The notes beneath the pieces were generated by a model. The model was not told the origin of the DNA. It ran no database searches and saw only the letters and a program-made list of their open reading frames with translations. DNA of 6,346 nucleotides from Syntrophales bacterium (GTDB taxonomy: Bacteria; Desulfobacterota; Syntrophia; Syntrophales; UBA2210): positions 1 to 6,346 of the forward strand of contig JAUSPK010000024.1 in assembly GCA_030655735.1 (NCBI GenBank), given 5' to 3'. Position 1 is the first letter of the stretch. Every line of letters starts with the position of its first letter. Shown one piece after another: positions 1-4,829 of this stretch. A program made the position numbers and the translations under genes.

Positions 1-63
1 TCCCAAATATACCTCTTCAAATCGCATCTTCCGGTTCTCCTGTCGTATCTCCGTCCGTCTCAT
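1..63 (-). CDS. Transposase, N-terminal 21 codons only (ISNCY/IS481-like), runs off left edge
   Basis: Reading leftward from an ATG at 63-61, the frame stays open to the window edge and contains MRFEEVYLG at residues 13-21. From memory of the family, this motif is the usual start of helix-turn-helix plus DDE transposases labelled ISNCY or IS481-like, where it precedes a GW..GRLTQEEAA-type helix. A good ribosome binding site, GGAGGT (minus strand, 74-69), lies 5 nt before the ATG, so the start is well placed. An alternative start is the internal Met at residue 13. Only the first 21 residues are visible, so catalytic residues and intactness cannot be judged. The adjacent AAACCGGACA repeats fit an insertion-sequence end. 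It would act as a DNA recombinase moving its own element. Confidence 0.6.
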   Translation of the reverse strand, partial: MRRTEIRQENRKMRFEEVYLG

Positions 64-89
64 CCGTCACCTCCATCGGTGACACTATC

Positions 90-122
90 AAACCGGACAG
101 TTTATGTGCTATAAACCGGACA
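90..122. repeat. Two direct repeats of AAACCGGACA in the IS end
   Basis: AAACCGGACA occurs at 90-99 and again at 113-122, exact over 10 bp. The flank is also similar (CTAT then AAACCGG, with one extra base in the first copy). Likely transposase recognition boxes, by analogy with subterminal repeats of other insertion sequences. Confidence 0.6.
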
Positions 123-156
123 TATCATTTGTTACTGACACAGCCATAGAAACTTC

Positions 157-184
157 TTGACAGAAAATTTTTAGATTGTATAGT
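157..184 (+). promoter_or_regulatory. Candidate sigma-70 promoter upstream of the diguanylate cyclase
   Basis: A perfect -35 TTGACA (157-162), a 16-bp AT-rich spacer and TATAGT (179-184) read toward the cyclase, just outside the putative IS end. A start near 191 would give a leader of about 350 nt carrying the interlocked hairpins at 299-334 and the small ORF at 392-475. Because the leader is so long, a separate RNA or a second, closer promoter is also possible. Confidence 0.45.
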
Positions 185-298
185 CTTTCGCATATCTTGG
201 GGGAGTTTCTTCCTGATCTAAAATAAGCAGCACGATTCGTGCGAGAAGAATAGTCACTATTTTCTAAATATCTTCAACGTTGATATCTTTATCCTGCA

Positions 299-334
299 GT
301 ATAAGACGGGCAACAGGCCGTCTTATACCTGTTG
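299..334. repeat. Two interlocked, mutually exclusive inverted repeats
   Basis: Stem A pairs GTATAAGACGG (299-309) with CCGTCTTATAC (318-328): 11 bp, all Watson-Crick, with an 8-nt loop. The loop contains CAACAGG (311-317), which is exactly complementary to CCTGTTG (328-334) just after stem A, giving stem B of 7 bp. The arms interleave and share base 328, and there are no linker bases for a standard pseudoknot, so the stems probably compete. There is no following T-run, so stem A is not a normal intrinsic terminator. It could be an RNA switch or a protein-binding site in DNA. Confidence 0.55.
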
Positions 335-359
335 GATTCAAATAATAATTGATGCAAGG

Positions 360-371
360 TAGTTGCAACTA
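360..371. promoter_or_regulatory. Perfect 12-bp palindrome, operator-like
   Basis: TAGTTGCAACTA is its own reverse complement. It lies 174 bp before the cyclase start, in a gene-free region. It could be a dimeric regulator site; no specific regulator is recognised. Confidence 0.3.
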
Positions 372-391
372 TCCTGGCCGAGAGGGGTACT

Positions 392-475
392 ATGGGTAAA
401 ATAGTGACATCGGCTATTTTGCATCGAGATTATCGCCCCGGTAGCGAGAGAGGCTTTGATCCGAGCTTGGGATGA
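392..475 (+). CDS. Possible 27-residue small ORF in the cyclase leader
   Basis: ATG at 392 is preceded by GAGAGGGG (380-387), a fair ribosome binding site, and the frame runs 27 codons to TGA at 473-475. The peptide begins MGKIVTSAILHRDYRP and is moderately basic and soluble-looking. It has no family I recognise and no membrane helix. Its early codons overlap the REP-like palindrome at 398-420, which argues against long conservation as a protein. It might be a leader peptide coupled to the structured upstream RNA, a decayed gene start, or chance. Confidence 0.2.
   Translation: MGKIVTSAILHRDYRPGSERGFDPSLG
398..420. repeat. REP-like palindrome, upstream copy
   Basis: Arms AAAATAG (398-404) and CTATTTT (414-420) flank a 9-nt centre containing TGACA. 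It shares ATAGTGACA with three units downstream of the cyclase (1796, 1855, 1867), all in the same orientation. The form resembles short palindromic units moved by REP-associated tyrosine (Y1) transposases; no such transposase is in the window. Confidence 0.5.
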
Positions 476-544
476 TATACGGTATAACGGTAGTCAATGG
501 CCCTGTCTTTTCGATCGAGATAAAGATAAACGATAGGAGCTCAC

Positions 545-1822
545 ATGGAAGCAAAAGGGCGCCATTCAAGGAACAAATTTCCGTCTGAATATGCAGAGAT
601 GCTCTACTGGCGGCATTTTCAAGGGGCGCTTGTCCGCTCTGCCGCCAGCGCAGTCATGTGGGTATTTGCATTAGTCGCTTATCATGCAGATACAATCAGG
701 ATAAATCACTTTACAGGCATTACCTTGTCAGTCATGTACCTCATTTTGATCAATCCGCCCACGTTGCTTCTAATGAAGCATATTACTCGCGTGCGTTTAT
801 ATCAATACGCCTCACTCCTGATCAATTTTCTTGAGATCCTTGGTTATACGGCAATCATTTACTTCCTGGGCGGTCTCGAGGCCACATATCTCACCCCGAT
901 CTATGCTGCCCTTATAACCTATGTGGGCGCCGTCGCGCCTCGATCCCATCCCTATATCATAGCCTTTATGTGCTCGGTGGCTTTCGGTTTTGTAGTGACA
1001 GGCGACTATTCCGGTTTACTCCCGCGTCAGTCTGTCGACCCGTCATTTAATCCTTCGGGGATGGTCAGCTTTGTCCACCTCTCAGTGGTCGCAGGGTTAC
1101 TTTTTGTCGTGGCATATATCTCCTCATTGACTGCCGGTATCTTGAAGAAGAATAGAGACAAGTTGTGTGAGAACAATGCTGAGCTTACGAAGACAGCCGA
1201 AGAACTCACGGACGCAATTGATCGTCTTCGCAGTGAGATTAAGGAGCGCAAGCGGGCCGAGGCGGCTCTTCAGGACAGCGAAAGCAGATACCGGGAACTC
1301 AGTATCATCGATGATCTTACCCAGCTCTACAATTCCCGGCACTTTCACTTTCAGCTTAAGCTCGAAATGGATCGGTCGATCCGCTACAAACAGCCTTTAA
1401 CCCTCCTCCTTCTTGATCTCGACAATTTCAAGGTATTCAACGACACTTACGGTCATGTCGAGGGAGACCAGGTCTTATGGCGACTTGGCCAGGTGCTCAA
1501 AAGCACCCTGCGCGAGACGGATTTTGCCTGTCGTTATGGCGGCGAAGAATTCACGATCATTCTGCCCATGACAACAAGCGAGGACGGCATCGTTGCAGCA
1601 GAAAGAATCCGTACGGAGTTCAAGAAGGAGACCTTCTCCCCGGCCCCTGGTCAGGACATTCATATGACGGTGAGCATCGGTCTTGCGCAATACAAGCCGC
1701 AGGAAGACATAAAGGCCTTTGTTCAAGGGTTGACCAGCTCATGTACCAGGGGAAAGAGAGCGGGAAAGACAAGGTTTGCTGTGAGTCGTCATAAGATAGT
1801 GACAGCTGTACATGCTCAGTGA
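545..1822 (+). CDS. Membrane-bound diguanylate cyclase (GGDEF), C-terminal end frameshifted
   Basis: Predicted to make cyclic di-GMP from two GTP at the inner membrane. Residues 30-200 contain about six hydrophobic helices (near 30-48, 56-77, 87-109, 115-132, 136-152, 176-200), probably a sensory module. A charged, coiled-coil-like linker (200-250) and a GGDEF domain (251 on) follow. The active-site loop RYGGEEF is intact (G332-F336), D291 in DLDNFK is the expected metal ligand, and R323-E-T-D326 sits five residues before GGEEF, the standard product-inhibition I-site. There is no PAS, GAF or EAL domain. AGGAG lies 5 nt before the ATG. The last 31 residues as read (from about G395) do not fit the family, but the next frame does: RVDQLMYQGKESGKDKV ending at TAA 1792-1794. 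One lost base near 1724-1729 explains this, and the restored protein would be 416 aa. The function is confident; activity of the encoded form is uncertain. Confidence 0.9.
   Translation: MEAKGRHSRNKFPSEYAEMLYWRHFQGALVRSAASAVMWVFALVAYHADTIRINHFTGITLSVMYLILINPPTLLLMKHITRVRLYQYASLLINFLEILGYTAIIYFLGGLEATYLTPIYAALITYVGAVAPRSHPYIIAFMCSVAFGFVVTGDYSGLLPRQSVDPSFNPSGMVSFVHLSVVAGLLFVVAYISSLTAGILKKNRDKLCENNAELTKTAEELTDAIDRLRSEIKERKRAEAALQDSESRYRELSIIDDLTQLYNSRHFHFQLKLEMDRSIRYKQPLTLLLLDLDNFKVFNDTYGHVEGDQVLWRLGQVLKSTLRETDFACRYGGEEFTIILPMTTSEDGIVAAERIRTEFKKETFSPAPGQDIHMTVSIGLAQYKPQEDIKAFVQGLTSSCTRGKRAGKTRFAVSRHKIVTAVHAQ
1724..1794 (+). other. Displaced C-terminal GGDEF segment in frame 1 (probable one-base deletion)
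   Basis: The main frame reads CAA GGG TTG, giving QGL. Inserting one A (CAA AGG GTT GAC) gives Q-R-V-D-Q-L-M-Y-Q-G-K, the usual closing motif of GGDEF domains (A/V-D-x-A-L-Y-x-A-K-x-x-G-R/K-N-x-V). This segment runs to a TAA at 1792-1794. The lysine and arginine/lysine of this motif help hold GTP phosphates in characterised cyclases. The REP-like unit begins at 1796, immediately after this TAA, which supports 1794 as the ancestral gene end. It could be a true mutation or a sequencing error at the A/G run. Confidence 0.75.
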
Positions 1823-1887
1823 TTAGGAAGCTCATTTGGTGTCTGTTATGATAAATAGTGACATAAATAGTGACAGCGACTATTTTT
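1796..1887. repeat. REP-like cluster downstream of the cyclase
   Basis: ATAGTGACAGC occurs at 1796-1806 and again at 1867-1877. A 12-bp unit ATAAATAGTGAC is repeated head-to-tail at 1851-1862 and 1863-1874. The second copy forms a hairpin, AAATAGT (1865-1871) with ACTATTT (1879-1885), around a 7-nt GACAGCG loop, followed by TT. Lying between convergent genes (the cyclase and the minus-strand selenoprotein), this hairpin could also end transcription from both sides, T-rich on the plus side. The first copy overlaps the last codons of the cyclase as currently read. Confidence 0.6.
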
Positions 1888-1938
1888 CCTTAGGCGATCG
1901 TTCTTTACGTAGAATTCAGACGATACCGACAAACCTCA

Positions 1939-2832
1939 TCATGATTTCCCCTTTTTTCGAGATTCGGAAGCAGCCTTTCTCATCTCTTTGACCATCTGCT
2001 TGGCGGCGGGTGATGCCTCGGGCGGATGCCAGTTTGCCTCCTTGGGCGGCTCGGGCCAGGTAAAGGGAAGGTGAAAGACCTGACCGGGTTTTTCGGCCTT
2101 CTCGAGGCAGGAGAGCGCCGCCAGAAGGACTTCTCTCTGTCCTTCGGCATCGTGAACCTGGCCAACGGGCCTTCCGAAGGGATACTCTATCCCCACCGAT
2201 CGTGCCATACCCACTACACGCTGAAACTCGGGAATCGGTGTAAGGGCGATGGTTGAAAACCCCTCGGTTTCAAGAAAGCGGGCTACCAGTCCCACGGACC
2301 GGCAACAGAGAGGTCAGGCGGGGGTAAGAAAGACGGCCTCGACCCCTTCCTCGCGCATCCTGGCTGCAACAACAGGCATGGTCTTTTCGAGCAGTTCCCT
2401 GGGGTCGGGCTGGTATCCGTAAAATGAATAGGAGGTCGGGGCGAGCCTGCCGATAATCCCCTCCTCTTCGAACCGGCGAAACCACTGAAGCGGGAAGACG
2501 ACATTCATGTCCTCCTTGATAAAGGCCGTATTGACATGAAGGTGATTCACATCGATGTCTTTCTCGGAAGAATCCCGAGGTATTTCCCTGTAGGTGGGAT
2601 CACCCCAGAAAGGCTCCCTCCGTTCCCTCTCCATATCGAAGGGCAAGCCAGATTTCAGGCTGATTCCGGCGGATGTCATGAGCGAGAAGGTCAGCTCCGA
2701 GATGGGCCTTTGCAGGGGAACCCAGGGAATGGGCCCCTTGAATTCGTCTTCCGGTATATCGCTCTTTACCCATGCCGCAAGAGACGGCGGCATGAAGCGA
2801 AAGCCATCAACAATCTTGTCTGCACCTGCCAT
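1939..2832 (-). CDS. Selenoprotein of the glycine/betaine/sarcosine/proline reductase B (GrdB/PrdB) family, Sec173
   Basis: One 297-residue reading frame, interrupted only by TGA at 2316-2314, which I read as selenocysteine 173. Around it the protein reads VEAVFLTPA-U-PLCCRSVG, giving a U-x-x-C redox pair (Sec173/Cys176) with Cys177 alongside. Other family-like stretches are GDPTYREIP (77-85), DMNVVFPLQWF (108-118), EEGIIGRLAPTSYSFYGY (123-140) and YPFGRPVG (217-224); the tail from about 270 is basic and proline-rich. In this family the selenol attacks a substrate held by a pyruvoyl partner and cleaves a C-N bond. No partner subunit (GrdA, GrdE or PrdA) is in the window, so the substrate is unknown. 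At about 297 residues it is nearer PrdB than full GrdB. The start ATG (2832-2830) follows GGGGGAG (2846-2840) at about 7 nt. A SECIS-like hairpin follows the UGA. The alternative is a pseudogene truncated to 172 residues. Confidence 0.82.
2282..2306 (-). promoter_or_regulatory. Bacterial SECIS element for Sec173
   Basis: In the minus-strand mRNA, 11 nt after the UGA, CCGGUCC (2302-2296) pairs with GGACUGG (2292-2286) around the loop GUG. This is a 17-nt stem-loop at the same distance as the minimal E. coli fdhF element. The stem extends downward to 11 bp (GUUGCCGGUCC with GGACUGGUAGC), including three G-U pairs. The loop begins with G and lies 18 nt from the UGA, within the spacing known for bacterial SECIS elements. 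It should recruit SelB with Sec-tRNA. The sequence is also coding, so it is constrained by the protein. Confidence 0.75.
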
Positions 2833-2872
2833 GATTTAACTCCCCCTTCAGAGTATGCTTTTTAGTGTAATG

Positions 2873-2899
2873 AATATAGGTAACTATCTCTTCTGTCAA
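2873..2899 (-). promoter_or_regulatory. Candidate promoter of the selenoprotein gene
   Basis: On the minus strand, TTGACA (2899-2894) is followed after 15 bp by TATATT (2878-2873). The -35 is perfect and the spacer is short; TATTCA two bases on would give 17 bp. The leader would be about 35 nt, consistent with a simple promoter directly ahead of the ribosome binding site. Confidence 0.45.
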
Positions 2900-3066
2900 T
2901 GAAGAAAACTAGAGACAGCCTCTTTTACCAGGCAATCGTTGTGCCTGCCTTACAAGGGATGCGAGAGAGCGGACTTGCCCTAGAAGGAATCTTACCCCGA
3001 TTCCCCTGTGGCTGACCAGAGGTGAGAGTAGGCAGAGAATCACGAAAACACTGATCTTCAAAATCA

Positions 3067-3094
3067 TTGACAACCCGTGTCAAAGATGTATTGT
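3067..3094 (+). promoter_or_regulatory. Candidate promoter with overlapping operator for the decarboxylase
   Basis: TTGACA (3067-3072), a 16-bp spacer and TATTGT (3089-3094) read toward the decarboxylase. The -35 is also the left arm of a perfect inverted repeat, TTGACA-N5-TGTCAA (3067-3083). A dimeric regulator bound there would block RNA polymerase, so repression is the simplest inference. Transcription starting near 3100 would leave a leader of about 110 nt. Confidence 0.4.
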
Positions 3095-3212
3095 TTATGC
3101 AGGCTTCGGTGGGGGGTCGCCCCGCAACAGGCACACCGTAATGGGGGAAAACACCGGTAGGTGCGTGTGGCTCAGCCGATAGAAAAAGGTTGCTGAAGAG
3201 GGGTACGATTTT

Positions 3213-4625
3213 ATGACGACAGAGGCGTTAAATATCAGAGAGCGGATGCGTCTGCAGGCGGCCGACAGGGACCTGTTTGAACAGGCCAAGGCCTATGCCT
3301 ATGAGTACATGGATCATGTGTGTGATCGGAGTGTGTTCCCTACCGAGGAGGCGATCAGCCGTCTCGATCTCTTTGATGAACCCCTGTCGGAGGCCCCCTG
3401 TGATCCGGGGGAGATACTGCGCTCCCTGCATGAGCACGGCTCGCCAGCGACGGTAGCGCAGACCGGCGGGAGATACTTCGGATTCGTGAACGGGGGCGCC
3501 GCCCCTGCCGCCCTGGCTGTGAAGTGGCTGGCCGATGTATGGGACCAGAATTGCGCGCTCTATGTGATATCGCCCGTTGTCTCCCGGCTGGAGGCCCCCT
3601 GTGAACGGTGGCTGAATGATCTCCTCGGTCTTCCGTCCGGGACGGCCGCCGGGTTTGTCAGCGGGACATCAACCGCCACGATGTGCGGGCTCGCGGCGGG
3701 ACGAAACGAACTGCTGAGACGCCTGGGCTGGGACGTGAAGGTCAAGGGCCTGTTCGGTGCCCCAAGGCTCCGCGTTGTTCTCGGCGCACAGGCGCACGCG
3801 ACGGTATTCAAGGCCCTGGCCCTCCTGGGTTTCGGCCGGGAGGGGATCGAAGAGGTGCCGGTCGATGATCAGGGTCGCATGGATGTGCCCCGGATGCCGG
3901 ACCTGGACGGGTGCACCCTGGTGGTAGCCCAGGCCGGAAATGTAAACTCCGGCGCCTTTGATCCGCTCGATGAGATATGCGACCGGGCAAACCGCGCAGG
4001 TGCGTGGGTCCATATAGACGGGGCCTTCGGTCTGTGGAGCGCCGCCTCCGGGAGCAGGCGGTTTCTGATCCGCGGGATGGAAAAGGCGGACTCCTGGTCT
4101 GTCGATGCCCACAAGACGCTCAATGCCCCTTACGACTGCGGCATCATCCTGTGCAAGGATCGGGAGGCGCTGATCGGGGCGATGCAGGCGACCGGGTCGT
4201 ATATCCAGTACAGCGAGGAGAGGGACGGCATGCTCTACACCCCCGAGATGTCCCGGCGGGCCAGGGCCGTTGAACTGTGGGCGACGCTGAAATCACTGGG
4301 AAGGACCGGTGTAGAGGAGCTGGTTGACGGTCTGTGCGAACATGCAGCGCAATGCGCCGAACAGTTACGTGCCGAGGAATTCCACATACTCAACAATGTT
4401 GTCTTCAATCAGGTCCTTGTCGCCTGCGATACGGCGGAGGAGACACAGGGGACGCTGACGGGTATTCAGAAGTCCGGAGAGTGCTGGTGCGGCGGGGCCC
4501 TCTGGGGGGGCAGACAGGTTATCCGAATCAGTGTGTGCTCCTGGGCGACCACGGCGGAGGATATCGATTGTCTGGTGGCCACCTTCGTGAAGGCCCGCGC
4601 GGCCGCCCGGACAAATGATTCATAA
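3213..4625 (+). CDS. PLP-dependent group II amino-acid decarboxylase family protein
   Basis: A 470-residue fold-type I PLP enzyme of the glutamate/tyrosine/aspartate/diaminobutyrate decarboxylase family, presumably cytosolic. Visible landmarks: GRYFGFVNGGAAPAALAVKWL (86-106, abridged from family consensus by eye), SGTST at 150-154 for the phosphate pocket, H195 in AQAHATVFKAL as the ring-stacking histidine, D269 in HIDGAFG for the pyridine nitrogen, and K301 in SVDAHKTLN as the Schiff-base lysine. R438 in RISVCSWATTAEDID matches the conserved C-terminal arginine region. Length is normal and no key residue is missing. The start is set by GAGGGG 9 nt upstream and an in-frame stop shortly before it. 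The substrate cannot be read from sequence; a related lyase or aminotransferase-labelled homologue is possible. It is transcribed divergently from the selenoprotein gene. Confidence 0.9.
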   Translation: MTTEALNIRERMRLQAADRDLFEQAKAYAYEYMDHVCDRSVFPTEEAISRLDLFDEPLSEAPCDPGEILRSLHEHGSPATVAQTGGRYFGFVNGGAAPAALAVKWLADVWDQNCALYVISPVVSRLEAPCERWLNDLLGLPSGTAAGFVSGTSTATMCGLAAGRNELLRRLGWDVKVKGLFGAPRLRVVLGAQAHATVFKALALLGFGREGIEEVPVDDQGRMDVPRMPDLDGCTLVVAQAGNVNSGAFDPLDEICDRANRAGAWVHIDGAFGLWSAASGSRRFLIRGMEKADSWSVDAHKTLNAPYDCGIILCKDREALIGAMQATGSYIQYSEERDGMLYTPEMSRRARAVELWATLKSLGRTGVEELVDGLCEHAAQCAEQLRAEEFHILNNVVFNQVLVACDTAEETQGTLTGIQKSGECWCGGALWGGRQVIRISVCSWATTAEDIDCLVATFVKARAAARTNDS

Positions 4626-4638
4626 TATACCAATCTCC

Positions 4639-4666
4639 TTGACAATTATTGTAAAAGACGTAGTAT
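4639..4666 (+). promoter_or_regulatory. Candidate promoter and operator for the metal ATPase
   Basis: TTGACA (4639-4644), a 16-bp spacer and TAGTAT (4661-4666) read toward the ATPase. Overlapping the -35 is the perfect palindrome ACAATTATTGT (4642-4652), extendable to TT-n-ACAATTATTGT-n-AA (4639-4655). No CueR-type (ACCTTCC...GGAAGG) or CsoR-type (ATACCC...GGGTAT) site was seen. The leader to the ATG would be about 155 nt and includes the hairpin at 4754-4786. Confidence 0.4.
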
Positions 4667-4753
4667 CAAAGCGTTACGTTCAACAGGGTATATCTTATAA
4701 CCGGGTTCACTTCTTTTGCTTCCGGAAAGAAGGACTTATGGACGGATGACAAC

Positions 4754-4786
4754 ACAACCCCATTTCTCATAGAGAGACGGGGTTGT
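4754..4786 (+). terminator. Strong hairpin before the ATPase: terminator or leader attenuator
   Basis: ACAACCCC (4754-4761) pairs with GGGGTTGT (4779-4786). After one A-C mismatch the stem continues TTTCTC with GAGAGA around an ATA loop. The following TCTGTCTT is only moderately T-rich. It lies 129 bases after the decarboxylase stop, downstream of the candidate ATPase promoter and 44 bases before the ATPase start. It may end decarboxylase transcripts or condition ATPase expression. A weaker hairpin (CTTCTTT 4710-4716 with AAAGAAG 4726-4732) precedes it. Confidence 0.5.
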
Positions 4787-4829
4787 TCTGTCTTGGGTAC
4801 GGATAAGGACAATAAGGAGGGGAATAGCC

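Larger units (their letters stand above)
1..141 (-). mobile_element. One end of an insertion sequence (transposase start plus terminal region)
   Basis: Between the transposase start and roughly position 141 lie two direct copies of AAACCGGACA (90-99 and 113-122, period 23 bp). Each is preceded by CTAT, and two TGACAC motifs occur at 80-85 and 136-141. Repeated subterminal boxes beside a transposase start are typical of transposase-binding ends. I place the outer end near 141 because TGTCAG (minus strand, 140-135) would be a sensible terminal sequence. The matching inverted end and target duplication lie outside the window, so the boundary is an estimate. Confidence 0.5.
142..544. other. Structured 403-bp intergenic region
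   Basis: No long gene is visible here. The region holds a candidate promoter (157-184), a short palindrome AATAGT-C-ACTATT (249-261), two interlocked inverted repeats (299-334), a perfect 12-bp palindrome TAGTTGCAACTA (360-371), a REP-like palindrome (398-420), a 27-codon ORF (392-475) and the AGGAG ribosome binding site of the cyclase (535-539, 5 nt before its ATG). I looked for the conserved cores of the c-di-GMP riboswitches, given the gene downstream, and did not find them. Confidence 0.5.
2833..3212. other. 380-bp divergent regulatory region, no gene recognised
   Basis: The region lies between the divergent selenoprotein and decarboxylase starts. It holds a leftward promoter (2873-2899), a rightward promoter overlapping a palindrome (3067-3094), two small 6-bp hairpins (CAGGCA 2929-2934 with TGCCTG 2942-2947; GGAATC 2986-2991 with GATTCC 2999-3004) and the decarboxylase ribosome binding site GAGGGG (3198-3203, 9 nt before the ATG). 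Short open frames here show no family features. No tRNA or known riboswitch core could be fitted. Confidence 0.5.

Noticed and set aside
299..328. Intrinsic terminator at the 11-bp stem
   Set aside because: The bases after the stem are CTGTTGGATTC, not a T-run.
299..480. c-di-GMP (GEMM) riboswitch upstream of the cyclase
   Set aside because: A GGGCAA string is present, but the conserved GACGCAAAGCC core and tetraloop-receptor pattern could not be fitted.
1851..1887. CRISPR array
   Set aside because: Repeats are only 12 bp, directly adjacent and without spacers.
1939..2295. A separate 118-codon minus-strand gene starting at GTG 2295
   Set aside because: It has the same phase as the upstream frame, no ribosome binding site was recognised, and it starts mid-way through a family-like segment. 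It is better explained as the part of the selenoprotein after the UGA.
2925..3134. Small minus-strand ORF or a tRNA in the divergent region
   Set aside because: No recognisable domain and no ribosome binding site recognised. Attempts to fit tRNA D, anticodon and T arms failed.
381..3208. AGAGGGGTAC shared at 381-390 and 3199-3206 region
   Set aside because: A short ribosome-binding-site-like string; the match is easily due to chance and shared function.
3669..4112. Minus-strand frames opposite the decarboxylase
   Set aside because: They overlap the K301 and SGTST coding regions of a clear PLP enzyme; shadows.
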